Shown piece after piece: positions 17,941-29,176 of a stretch of 64,000 nt of DNA. Numbering within the stretch: the stretch's first letter is position 1; each line of letters starts with the position of its first letter. A program made the translations under genes and the position numbers. This DNA comes from Desulfatibacillum sp. (GTDB lineage: Bacteria; Desulfobacterota; Desulfobacteria; Desulfobacterales; Desulfatibacillaceae), in NCBI GenBank assembly GCA_016342355.1, contig JAEINP010000003.1, forward strand, positions 102,181 to 166,180. The letters are read 5' to 3'. Below the pieces are notes generated by a model. That model made no database searches. It saw only the letters and a list, made by a program, of their open reading frames with translations, and was not told the origin of the DNA.

Positions 17941-17968
17941 TTGACACATAGTACATATGTTCTATATT
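17941..17968 (+). promoter_or_regulatory. Promoter of the DnaE-like gene with LexA-like box
   Basis: TTGACA 17941-17946, 16-bp spacer, TATATT 17963-17968. The spacer holds GTACATATGTTC (17951-17962), one mismatch from the GAAC-N4-GTTC (DinR/LexA) box. Some Desulfobacterota LexA sites differ, so the LexA call is tentative. Confidence 0.5.
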
Positions 17969-18069
17969 CTATGCCTGAACAAAGCTTTCCGCCAGCAAAA
18001 CAGGGCGCGTCCCCACAGACGCACCCGGCCTGGCGCGGGGGCTTTCCAGTCTCTAAACGGAGTAAAAGC

Positions 18070-20712
18070 GTGTTCGCCCATTTGCATGTCCATAGCGGAT
18101 TTTCCTTTATGTACGGGACCTTTTTGCCCGAGGACCTGGTTGTCCAGGCCAGGGAGGCTGGTTTCTCCGCCGTGGCCATCACGGACAAGAACGGGGTCTA
18201 CGGAGCCGTGCGTTTTTGCGCGGCTGCGGAAAAGCACGGCATCCACGCCGTGGTGGGGGTGCAGCTTACCATTGAGGAACGGGACGATCTGGTGCTGCTG
18301 GCCAAGTCGCCCCAAGGCTACGCCAACCTGTGCCGTCTCATTACCCTGGCCCATGAACACGGTCCCCGGGATCTGCCTGCCTGCCCGGAGGATTTTTTGG
18401 CCCAACACAGCCAGGATCTTGTTTGCCTGACCGGAGGAAAGGACGGCCGCTTTTACAAGTTGGTGGAAGGGGCCGAGGGCTCCCAATATCGCAGGGCGTG
18501 CGGCTGGTTGTGGCGTTTGCAGGAAATTTTCGGCAAGGAAAATGTGTACGCGGAAATTCAGAACACCGGGGAAGTCTACGATGCCCGCCTCATGCACATC
18601 ATGGCCGGGGTGGCCCGGCAGGCCGGTGTGCCCCTGGTGGCCGCCAACGATGTGGTTTTCCTGGCCCCGGACGACCTGCCCGTGCATCAGGCCCTGGTGA
18701 ACATGCAAACCCAGGTGCATCACAGGGTTTGCCACGCCAGGGAAAGCCGGGAGTATTTTCTCAAAAGCCCGGAGGCCATGGCCCGGGTGATTCCTTATCC
18801 CGAGGCCCTGGAAAACGCGGGGATCATCGCCCGTCAATGCCAGGCCATGTTGCCTTTGGGCCAGAGCCATCCCCCGGTGTTTCCTGTGCCTCCGGGGATA
18901 TCCCAGGATCTGGCCCTTGCCAAGATTTGCTATAAAAATCTGGCAAAGCGGTTCAATCCCCTGGATTTGCGCGTTTTGGGCCGTCTGGAAAAAGAGCTGG
19001 GCCACATTCGCAGGCGCGGGCTGTCCGGGTATTTTTTGCTGGTCAAGGAAATCCATGCCTTTGCAACGGAACGGCGCATCCGGGGTACGGTCCGGGGCAG
19101 CGCCGCGGGTTCGCTGGTGTTGCATCTTTTGTTGGGGGGGGTGGACCCCCTGGAGCACGGGCTGTTGTTTGAACGCTTTTTGAATAACGGCAGGCTGGAC
19201 ATGCCGGACGTGGACATGGATTTCGACTCCCTGCGGCGGGACGAAATATTTGAATACCTCATGGAAAAATACCCCAACCAGGCCGCCATGGTAGCCACGG
19301 TTTCCACTTTCCGGGCGCGAGGCGCATTGCGAAGCCTTGGCAGGGCCTTGGGGTATTCCTACGAAAAAATTGACCGCCTCACCCAGTTCGTGCCGCATTT
19401 TTTACGGTCCAACGATATTCGCAAGGCCATAGAACGCATGCCTGAGCTGGCGGACAGCCCCTTGCTTCAGGAGGACGAACTTTTATGGCTGGCGGAAAAA
19501 ATCTCGGGCCTGCCCCACAATCTTTCCGTACATCTGGGGGGGATGGTGCTCACGCCCGGGGAGATTTTCAACTGGAGCCCGTTGCAGACCTCCCGGAAAG
19601 GCATTCCCGTGGTCCAGTTCGACAAGGACGACGTGGAAGCCCTGGGTCTGGTCAAGTTGGATATCCTGGGTCTGCGTATGCATTCCGCGCTCCAGGCCGG
19701 GGTGGAGTTGTTAAAGAAAAAGAACATCCGCCTGCGCCTGGACGAGGTTCCCCTGGACGACCCGGCCACGTTCCGGCTGCTTCGCACCACGGATTCGGTG
19801 GGCATATTCCAGGTGGAATCGCCCGGGCAGCGGCAGCTTTTGGGCAGACTCCAACCCCGGCATTTTCAGGACATCATCGCGGAGATTTCCCTGTTCCGGC
19901 CCGGCCCCATGTCCGGGGCCATGGTGGAGCCTTATGTGCTGCGCCGGAACGGAAAGCAGGCGGTCACCTATCCCCACCCGGACCTGGAGCCTATTTTAAA
20001 AAGCACCTTTGGGGTGGTGTTGTTCCAGGAGCAGATTTTGGAAATCGCCCACGACATCGCCGGGCTTTCCTATGGCGAGGCGGACCGCATGCGGCGGTCC
20101 CTGAGCAAAAAGGCGCCCCGGGCGGTTTTTCAGGAAATGGAAGCGGCTTTTATAAAGGGATGCCTAAAAAACGGATACGACAACCCCACCTCCCAGGCGC
20201 TTTTTGATTTGGTGGCCAGCTTTATGGGGTACGGATTCTGTAAGGCCCATGCGGCTTCCTTCGCCCACATCACCTACCAGAGTGCGTACATGAAGGCCCA
20301 TTATCCTTTGGCCTTTTATTTTGGGATTTTAAACGCCGAGCATGTGGGGTCCTACCCCCACAGCGTGATCCTTAACGAAGCCAGGCGCATAGGCATTCCC
20401 GTGTTCTCTCCTCACGTAAATCATAGCACGGGCAAGTACACCGAGGAAAACGGAGGCATACGCATCCCGCTGATTCGGATCAAGAATATCGGCCCCAAAT
20501 ATTGCGACAAAATTTTATTGGAACGGGAACGGGGATTGTTTGAAAGCGCCGAGGATTTCGCCCGGCGGATGACCCTGCCCTGGGCCGCCCGCATCAGCCT
20601 GGAAAAGGCCGGGGCACTGAACGGCCTGGAAGGCGCCTGGGATGTTCCCCCGCCCATGTTCCGGGACCCCGTCGTCACCTCGCCCGGGCTTTCACCCCAC
20701 GCGGCGCGGTAG
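18070..20712 (+). CDS. DNA polymerase III alpha-like (DnaE-type) polymerase, C-terminally short
   Basis: 880 residues from GTG 18070, which has GGAG seven bases upstream and begins right at the PHP domain (FAHLHVHSGFSFMYG). The frame is open back to 17941 but that stretch contains the promoter. Catalytic carboxylates are present: PDVDMDFD near residue 380 and the third Asp in GLVKLDILGLRMHS. The C-terminal helix-hairpin region is kept (IKNIGPKYCDKIL), but the protein ends there; replicative DnaE runs to about 1,160 and DnaE2 to about 1,050 residues, so the OB and tau-binding parts are absent. Error-prone translesion synthesis is plausible, but no imuB or imuA is next to it. Confidence 0.82.
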   Translation: MFAHLHVHSGFSFMYGTFLPEDLVVQAREAGFSAVAITDKNGVYGAVRFCAAAEKHGIHAVVGVQLTIEERDDLVLLAKSPQGYANLCRLITLAHEHGPRDLPACPEDFLAQHSQDLVCLTGGKDGRFYKLVEGAEGSQYRRACGWLWRLQEIFGKENVYAEIQNTGEVYDARLMHIMAGVARQAGVPLVAANDVVFLAPDDLPVHQALVNMQTQVHHRVCHARESREYFLKSPEAMARVIPYPEALENAGIIARQCQAMLPLGQSHPPVFPVPPGISQDLALAKICYKNLAKRFNPLDLRVLGRLEKELGHIRRRGLSGYFLLVKEIHAFATERRIRGTVRGSAAGSLVLHLLLGGVDPLEHGLLFERFLNNGRLDMPDVDMDFDSLRRDEIFEYLMEKYPNQAAMVATVSTFRARGALRSLGRALGYSYEKIDRLTQFVPHFLRSNDIRKAIERMPELADSPLLQEDELLWLAEKISGLPHNLSVHLGGMVLTPGEIFNWSPLQTSRKGIPVVQFDKDDVEALGLVKLDILGLRMHSALQAGVELLKKKNIRLRLDEVPLDDPATFRLLRTTDSVGIFQVESPGQRQLLGRLQPRHFQDIIAEISLFRPGPMSGAMVEPYVLRRNGKQAVTYPHPDLEPILKSTFGVVLFQEQILEIAHDIAGLSYGEADRMRRSLSKKAPRAVFQEMEAAFIKGCLKNGYDNPTSQALFDLVASFMGYGFCKAHAASFAHITYQSAYMKAHYPLAFYFGILNAEHVGSYPHSVILNEARRIGIPVFSPHVNHSTGKYTEENGGIRIPLIRIKNIGPKYCDKILLERERGLFESAEDFARRMTLPWAARISLEKAGALNGLEGAWDVPPPMFRDPVVTSPGLSPHAAR

Positions 20713-21023
20713 GAAACTATTGGTTAATAGATAAAAAAGGTGTTGTAATTTCAATTCCTATCACGCGTGGATGAGAGGCTTGACAGGGGAGAAGAGAGCG
20801 GATACCCTTCTGGGTTGGGCATTGTGACGCCTCATCAGCTTATGCCCGGCACGGCCCTATAAGCCAGCACAAGGGCTTTTTATGAGATGGACGGAGCCGC
20901 CTGGAGACTGTGATGGAGATTTTTCACGCCCCCGGATACGGCAAGGCCGTTTACGGCAAATCAATGGGCTGACCCGGGTGCATGGCCTGCGGTAGACCTT
21001 CCTCTTCACCGGAAAATTATTTC
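20713..21023. other. Intergenic region before the YgiQ-type gene
   Basis: About 310 bp with no gene that I can support. It has a possible terminator, GGCCCT/AGGGCT with a 13-base loop and a T run ending near 20881. I compared it mentally with cobalamin, SAM and Moco riboswitch cores and found no match. Confidence 0.35.
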
Positions 21024-22751
21024 ATGTTCCTTCCAACAACCAAACAGGAACTTAAACAGTGGGGCTGGGATCGCCTGGACGTGATCCTCGTGACGGGCGA
21101 CGCATACGTGGATTCGCCCCATGTGGGAGTTGCGGTGATAGGGCGGGTGCTCCAGAACGCCGGATACAGGGTGGGGATCATCGCCCAGCCGGATATGGAA
21201 TCAGGAAACGACATCACCCGCCTGGGCTCTCCCAAACTTTTTTGGGGAATCTCGTCGGGGTGCGTGGATTCCATGGTGGCCAATTACACGGCCCTGAGAA
21301 AGAAAATCCGGAAGGACGACTTCACTCCCGGAGGAGTAAACGACCGGCGGCCGGATCGGGCTGTCATTGCTTACGCAAACCTGGTGCGCCACCACTTCAA
21401 GGACACCGCACCCATCGTGCTGGGAGGCGTGGAAGCCAGTTTACGGCGCGTTTCCCACTATGACTTTTATTCGAACGCTATCCGGCGATCCATTCTTTTC
21501 GACGCCAAGGCGGACATCCTGGTGTACGGCATGGGTGAAAAGGCGATCCTGGGCGTAGCCAGAAGCCTTGCCCGAGGCGAGGATTATCGACGCGTCCGCG
21601 GGATATGCTTCGCGGACAGGCAAAAGCCGGAGGGCTTCCTGGAATTGCCTCCCCACGATTCAGTCCGCAAGGACAAAGCGCGCTTTACGGAAATGTTCAA
21701 GGTTTTCCAGGAAAACCAGGACCCGGAAACGGGCCAGGGGATGTGTCAGTTGCAGGATACCCGCTATCTGGTCCACAACCCGCCCCAGCCTCTTCCCGAA
21801 ACCAGGGAACTGGACGGTTTTTACGAGTTGGGCTTTCAGCGGGACGCCCACCCCGGTTATGCCGGGCAGGGACCCATCCGGGCTCTCGACACCATCCGGT
21901 TTTCCCTGGTAACGCACCGGGGGTGTTTCGGCCAGTGTAATTTCTGCGCCATCAACGCCCACCAGGGGAGCCGGGTTCATTGCCGGAGCGAGGCCTCCGT
22001 GCTCCGGGAAGCCCGTCGCGTGGCCGCATTGCCTGACTTTAAGGGATATATAGCAGACGTGGGCGGGCCCACAGCCAATATGTACGGAACAGCCTGTAAG
22101 AAGCAAGGCGGGCCGGGAACCTGCTCCCACCGAAGGTGCCTGTGGCCCAAACCCTGCAAAAACCTGGTTTTCGGCCATGAACGGCAGATGGTGCTTCTGG
22201 CTGGCCTGGCGAACATCCCCGGCGTAAAAAAAGCCTTTGTGTCCTCGGGAATCCGTTACGACCTGATCCTTGCCGACAAGAGCCAAGGCGCCGATTACCT
22301 GCGCCAGATCCTGAAAAATCACATTTCCGGACAAATGAAAATCGCCCCGGAGCATTGTGCTGATCCCGTGCTGGACCTCATGGGAAAACCGGGAAAGGAA
22401 GGCCTCGTGCGGTTCAAGGAGATGTTCGACTCCATGGAGTCGAAACTTGCAACAAACCAGTTCCTGACCTATTACTTTATGGCGGCGCATCCGGGCTGCT
22501 CCATGAGCCACATGCGGACGCTATCCCGCTTTGTGCAGGATAACCTGAAAATGCGCCCCCAACAGGTCCAGATTTTCACCCCCACGCCCTCCACCTTTTC
22601 CACCCTCATGTACCACACGGGTAAAAACCCCTTCACCGGCGAAACCCTGTTCGTGGAAAAAGACCCCAAGGCAAAACAGGCCCAAAAGGAATTCCTGACA
22701 GGCCCGCCCCAAAGACAACAAGTCAGTGGATGGAAACGCTCAAAAAAATAG
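21024..22751 (+). CDS. YgiQ-family radical SAM protein
   Basis: 575 residues from ATG 21024 (MFLPTTKQELKQWGWD, the usual family start); the ATG at 20982 adds only non-conserved residues. N-terminal B12-binding-like fold (VILVTGDAYVDSPHVGVAVIGR), DUF3362-type C terminus (QVQIFTPTPSTFSTLMYHTG), and radical SAM motif CFGQCNFC in the middle. YgiQ proteins are widespread and of unknown substrate. Confidence 0.9.
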   Translation: MFLPTTKQELKQWGWDRLDVILVTGDAYVDSPHVGVAVIGRVLQNAGYRVGIIAQPDMESGNDITRLGSPKLFWGISSGCVDSMVANYTALRKKIRKDDFTPGGVNDRRPDRAVIAYANLVRHHFKDTAPIVLGGVEASLRRVSHYDFYSNAIRRSILFDAKADILVYGMGEKAILGVARSLARGEDYRRVRGICFADRQKPEGFLELPPHDSVRKDKARFTEMFKVFQENQDPETGQGMCQLQDTRYLVHNPPQPLPETRELDGFYELGFQRDAHPGYAGQGPIRALDTIRFSLVTHRGCFGQCNFCAINAHQGSRVHCRSEASVLREARRVAALPDFKGYIADVGGPTANMYGTACKKQGGPGTCSHRRCLWPKPCKNLVFGHERQMVLLAGLANIPGVKKAFVSSGIRYDLILADKSQGADYLRQILKNHISGQMKIAPEHCADPVLDLMGKPGKEGLVRFKEMFDSMESKLATNQFLTYYFMAAHPGCSMSHMRTLSRFVQDNLKMRPQQVQIFTPTPSTFSTLMYHTGKNPFTGETLFVEKDPKAKQAQKEFLTGPPQRQQVSGWKRSKK

Positions 22752-22796
22752 AAACCCGGGGCGATGCGCCGAAATCCATCCCTGTGCTTGCCCCAC

Positions 22797-22830
22797 AAAA
22801 AAAAGGGTTACGCCCTAAATGACGTAACCC
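22797..22830 (-). terminator. Terminator of the former tRNA-Lys gene
   Basis: On the reverse strand GGGTTACG-TCATTTAGGG-CGTAACCC then eight T (22804-22797). It lies 12 bp beyond the CCA end of the tRNA fragment and is what one expects downstream of an intact tRNA gene. On the forward strand it may also serve ygiQ, with less T. Confidence 0.8.
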
Positions 22831-22842
22831 GAATATTTTCTA

Positions 22843-22886
22843 TGGTGGGCCATGAAGGAATCGAACCTTCAACCATCTGATTAAGA
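22843..22886 (-). tRNA. 3' half of tRNA-Lys (CTT), partial; probable attachment site
   Basis: The reverse strand reads, from the anticodon loop on, TCTTAATCAGATGGTTGA, then T arm GAAGGTTCGATTCCTTC, acceptor ATGGCCCA and CCA. Upstream of the anticodon (bases above 22886) the D arm and 5' acceptor strand are missing. This is a broken tRNA, as left by integration of a mobile element into the 3' part of a tRNA gene. Confidence 0.8.
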
Positions 22887-23924
22887 TTCACTTCTTCCGT
22901 GCCTTCTAACCTCCTTGATTTACGATATAAGCTCGATTTTACAAGAAATGTCATTTGTTGAATTTTTGCGAATTATTCCTATTTTTGCAGGGGCTCTTTT
23001 CAAGTCACACCCCTTAATCTCCACCTTGCAAAACCACTTCCACCAGTCCACCCACTTCCCGATCCCCTAACCCAAGCTCCTTTTTCACTCCTGGCAATAC
23101 CCCCGCCTAAGTTTCCGTCGAAGTGGGCGAGTGGGTATCATCGGCGAAATAGATATTCACCAGCCAAGCTGGTATCCGGCAAATCTCCCGGAAAAAGTAC
23201 AAATGGGCTAAACTATTGGCTGACTGATATAAAGGCCAAGTCCCCTTCGTGGTCAGAAATTCTCAAGATTCTTCCATAAATGTCCTACGCCAAGGGCTTC
23301 CAGAAAAGCCTTGACTTGATATTCAGTGTATCCATCTTTTTCCAGGGGTGAAACCCGGGCCAGTATTCCTGCAGAAGGGGCGGAGCCACGGATTGCGGCA
23401 AATTGCAGAAGGTGAATGCCTTGTTCAGGGAGACTCTTACCGATGTCGTTAGAGGGATGGGGTGGGATAAAAAGTCGTATGCCTGTGCTCTTGGCCTTGA
23501 CCCGCAGGCGTACTCGTGCTTTGAGTAAACTCAGGGTGATGACAGCCGCCTGCAGAGAGGCCGGACGGGAGACTTACCAATCTGATTCCAATTTTTCAAC
23601 CATTCGAAATTTTAAAAAACCGGTTAATCCTGTTTTGAGCTTATGGGCGATGGGCTTTAATGCGGCCTGAAAGGCCATGTGTGGGCGGAGTTTCCCGGAG
23701 ATTTTCCTTCTTCATCAGGATTTTAACAATCATGGCTGGAGTAATTCGGCCCAGGCGCCGGAATAGGACCGGAAAGGCAGCGCCTGATGCCGCCCGTTTC
23801 CCCTTTGCCTTAAGTTCGTTCCAACCGTTATACAGCGGGCGGTGTGTTTAATCGCCCGGTTCCTATTTTAGAGCGCCCAAGGCAGGTAAACCCAAAGGCA
23901 TAGTTATTTCAAGGGGTTAAAAAA
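22887..23924. other. About 1 kb non-coding or decayed DNA beside the tRNA fragment
   Basis: No intact gene, integrase or transposase is seen. The only longer frame with protein-like composition runs on the reverse strand from 23573 to 23253 (about 106 codons, with segments such as VITLSLLKARVRLRVKAK and GYTEYQVKAFLEALG), but it has no usable start codon and may be a gene remnant. Confidence 0.4.
23253..23573 (-). pseudogene. Possible gene remnant
   Basis: Open frame ending in TGA at 23253, with no ATG, GTG or TTG in its 5' half. I do not recognise the product. Listed because it is the only coding-like stretch in the presumed island edge. Confidence 0.25.
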
Positions 23925-26678
<2,754 letters not shown>

Positions 26679-27006
26679 ACCCAAGTTGGGCATGATATTT
26701 CTCAATTTAAATATTTCGTTATTTATTAAATAGTTAGGTATTAATTCAAGCCTGATTGGGCGCGTTTGTTCCCAAAATTGCTTTTCCAATCCAGCTGCAA
26801 ACCCCTTCCTCCAATACTGAATTCTTCCTGTTCTGAAAAAAAATGTACTCCGGCATTTAATTTCTCCGCCCTGGATCATGCCTGATTAAAATCTGAAATA
26901 AGCAATATATTCTCCCTGTTAAATTGACTTCCCCGCTAGAAAAGCAAACTGAAGTCCGGCCCCGACAGCAAAGACCTGTGCATGATTTGACGCTTTGCAT
27001 CAAAGA
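26679..27006. other. Upstream region of the sigma-54 operon
   Basis: About 330 bp, AT-rich, without a gene. It should hold enhancer sites for a sigma-54 activator; I see only weak inverted repeats (for example ATTTAA...TTAAAT near 26705-26730) and do not assign a site. Confidence 0.35.
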
Positions 27007-27023
27007 TTGGCACAGGTGTTGCT
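27007..27023 (+). promoter_or_regulatory. Sigma-54 (-24/-12) promoter
   Basis: TTGGCACAGGTGTTGCT: GG at 27009-27010 and GC at 27021-27022, ten bases between, and full agreement with TGGCAC-N5-TTGC. Predicted start of transcription is near 27034, 42 bp before the ATG of the first gene. Confidence 0.88.
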
Positions 27024-27075
27024 CCTTGTCGCGTCAAAGCAATTCACTTTAAGTTTATCTTTGCGGGAGAAGAGC

Positions 27076-27699
27076 ATGACAATCGGCGATATACCCAGAC
27101 TACCGGACAGGGACGTAAGGCGGGTGGAGGAACTCGTAAAAAGAGTAAAAAATGGCGAAACAAGCGTTTCCCACATTCTGGAAAAAGCCCTTTCTGCAAT
27201 AGGCCGTTTCAGGATCGACAGCACGGGGCTTGAAATCAAGGGCCGCTTTAAAATGGGCGCGGAGGAGCTTCAAGCCCTGTTTGAATCAACAATATTACGC
27301 ATGGAACTCCTTCCCTACCTCAAGGGAAGGACGGTTTATGTGCATGTCAAAGGGATGGCCCGGAATAAAATCATCCTCGGCTTTCCCCTCGGGATTTTTC
27401 CTGCCACCGAAGACGAAATCCAAAACACTGATTTGCCTCTCGTGGAAGTGGATCTCGACGTTATACCTTACTTTTGTCAGGGATTTGAAGGCATCTTGTA
27501 TATGAGCGGGGAAAGGCTCCTGACCCTTCACCGAACAGACAAAATTTTTCAATGGATTGGGGACGGCTGGACAGGCGGACTAAAGGTGCTGGACTCGAAC
27601 CTGCCGATGTTCTCGCTTACGACCAAAAAATTCCTTGGGCAAATCAGCCAGCCCCTGACTGCCCTGTGTGATGAAGTACTGACCCAATGTGGAGTGTAA
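27076..27699 (+). CDS. Unknown protein, first gene of sigma-54 operon
   Basis: 207 residues. Start at ATG 27076 after GGGAG; the earlier ATG at 26995 lies upstream of the sigma-54 promoter and cannot be used. No signal peptide or membrane helix. Residues about 50-75 (RFRIDSTGLEIKGRFKMG) and 85-115 look like beta strands. I know no family. Its stop is 2 bp before the next gene, so it is firmly part of the flavin/Fe-S operon. Confidence 0.75.
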   Translation: MTIGDIPRLPDRDVRRVEELVKRVKNGETSVSHILEKALSAIGRFRIDSTGLEIKGRFKMGAEELQALFESTILRMELLPYLKGRTVYVHVKGMARNKIILGFPLGIFPATEDEIQNTDLPLVEVDLDVIPYFCQGFEGILYMSGERLLTLHRTDKIFQWIGDGWTGGLKVLDSNLPMFSLTTKKFLGQISQPLTALCDEVLTQCGV

Positions 27700-27701
27700 A
27701 T

Positions 27702-29171
27702 ATGACAGCAAAAAGTCGGCTTGCCCAAATTATTGGTGACAGTCAGGTGTCTGATGATCCCGCAGATTTGGAGGGCTTTTCCACGGATCATTCCTATGCC
27801 GGGAAAACAACGCCCGCCCTGATTGTCAGACCCGGAAACCCTCAGGAAATTCAGAACGTGGTGAAACTGGCCAATGAGATGGACCTGAACCTGGTTCCGG
27901 TCAGTTCCGGGGCTCCCCGATTCCGGGGCGACAGCGTTCCCTCCGTGGACGGTGCAGTGATCGTGGATCTTTCACACATGAAAAAAATCATGTGGATCAA
28001 CCGGCGCAACCGCGTGGCTTTGGTGGAGCCTGGCGTGACCTTTGGAGAGCTCCAGACCGAACTGAACAAACACGGCTTGCGGGCCATGTTTCCCCTGGCG
28101 CCCAAAAGCAACAAATCCGTGATTGGGGCCTACATGGAGCGGGAGCCCTTTACGGTCCCCAAATATGCATGGGATCTGGGAGACCCGGTGGCCGGAGCGG
28201 AATTCGTTCTTGGCGACGGCAATACCATGCGCACGGGAGGGGCTGCCGGTCCGGCGGAAACGCTGGAGGATCAGCGCAAAACAGGGGGCGCCCAAAAGCT
28301 GCCCATGTCTCCTATCGGCATGGATTTCAGGCGCATTGCCCAGGGATCTTCGGGCAATTTCGGCATTTGTTGCTGGATATCCCTGCGTTGCGAACTACTG
28401 CCTGAGCAGGAACAGGTGTTTTTTGCAGGAGCGGATTCTCCCGCTCCCCTCATGGAGGCCGCCAGGCGCTTTTTGACCCTGCGCCTTATGGACGAGCTTT
28501 ATGTGGTGAACAGCCTGAATTTCGCTTGCCTGTTAAAAACAAGTCCCGAAAAAATCCACGCCCTCCAGGAAAAACTACCGCCTTGGATACTGGTTGGAGG
28601 CGTGGCGGGGTGCGGCGATCTGGCGAAGGATCAGTTCGACTACAAAGTCGCGGATCTAAAGGATGAAGCCAACCGGTTTGGGCTGTCCATGACTCCCCGG
28701 ATCGGCGGTGTGTCCGGGTCCGCCTATTTGTCTCAGGTCGTGAGAAAATGCGCGGAAGGGGCGTATTGGAAACTCCGCCTCAAAGGGGACTGCCGGGAAA
28801 TCTTTTTCCTGACCCCGCCTCATAAGGCCGCAGGCTATGTGGAGCAGGCCCTGGATATGGCCGGCAAGGCCGGATTCAAGGAGGACAGGATCGGAGTTTA
28901 TCTCCAAATGGCGATCCAGGGGGCGGTTTGTCATTGCGGGCTGGACTACTATGTTGCCCCGGACGAGACAGATTCCTTTCAGCCTCTTTTCATGCAAACG
29001 AGCCAAGCTCTGTTTGAAAACGGGGCCTATTTTTCCAGGCCATACGGCCCCTGGGCCGACATGGTTTATCCCAGGTACGAAACCTTTGCCAAATACGCCC
29101 GAAACCTGAAGGCCATCTTTGATCCCAAAGGCGTCATGAACCCTGGAAAGCTGTGCTTCAAGGAGAACTAA
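27702..29171 (+). CDS. FAD-linked oxidase, VAO/GlcD-type
   Basis: 489 residues from ATG 27702 (GGAG seven bases upstream; 27687 is an alternative). N-terminal FAD-binding PCMH-type domain: PALIVRPGNPQEIQNVVKLA, then LVPVSSGAPRFRGDS, and VALVEPGVTFGELQTEL. The C-terminal cap ends in the usual IFDPKGVMNPGKLCF. Such enzymes oxidise hydroxy acids, aryl alcohols or related substrates and hand electrons to Fe-S partners or ETF. The next gene, a CCG Fe-S protein, overlaps or touches it, as in GlcD-GlcF-type pairs. Confidence 0.85.
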   Translation: MTAKSRLAQIIGDSQVSDDPADLEGFSTDHSYAGKTTPALIVRPGNPQEIQNVVKLANEMDLNLVPVSSGAPRFRGDSVPSVDGAVIVDLSHMKKIMWINRRNRVALVEPGVTFGELQTELNKHGLRAMFPLAPKSNKSVIGAYMEREPFTVPKYAWDLGDPVAGAEFVLGDGNTMRTGGAAGPAETLEDQRKTGGAQKLPMSPIGMDFRRIAQGSSGNFGICCWISLRCELLPEQEQVFFAGADSPAPLMEAARRFLTLRLMDELYVVNSLNFACLLKTSPEKIHALQEKLPPWILVGGVAGCGDLAKDQFDYKVADLKDEANRFGLSMTPRIGGVSGSAYLSQVVRKCAEGAYWKLRLKGDCREIFFLTPPHKAAGYVEQALDMAGKAGFKEDRIGVYLQMAIQGAVCHCGLDYYVAPDETDSFQPLFMQTSQALFENGAYFSRPYGPWADMVYPRYETFAKYARNLKAIFDPKGVMNPGKLCFKEN

Positions 29172-29176
29172 AGCCC

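Noticed and set aside
17941..18069. In-frame ATG codons at 17941-18069 as start of the DnaE-like gene
   Set aside because: This stretch contains the promoter, and the encoded residues have no similarity to PHP domains; GTG 18070 with GGAG is preferred.
20713..21023. Riboswitch upstream of the YgiQ-type gene
   Set aside because: Hairpins are present, but none of the conserved cores of cobalamin, SAM or Moco riboswitches is seen. A covariance-model search would be needed to revisit this.
23416..23851. Short forward frames near the tRNA fragment
   Set aside because: Composition is unlike protein (Arg-rich, no conserved block) and no start has a ribosome-binding site.
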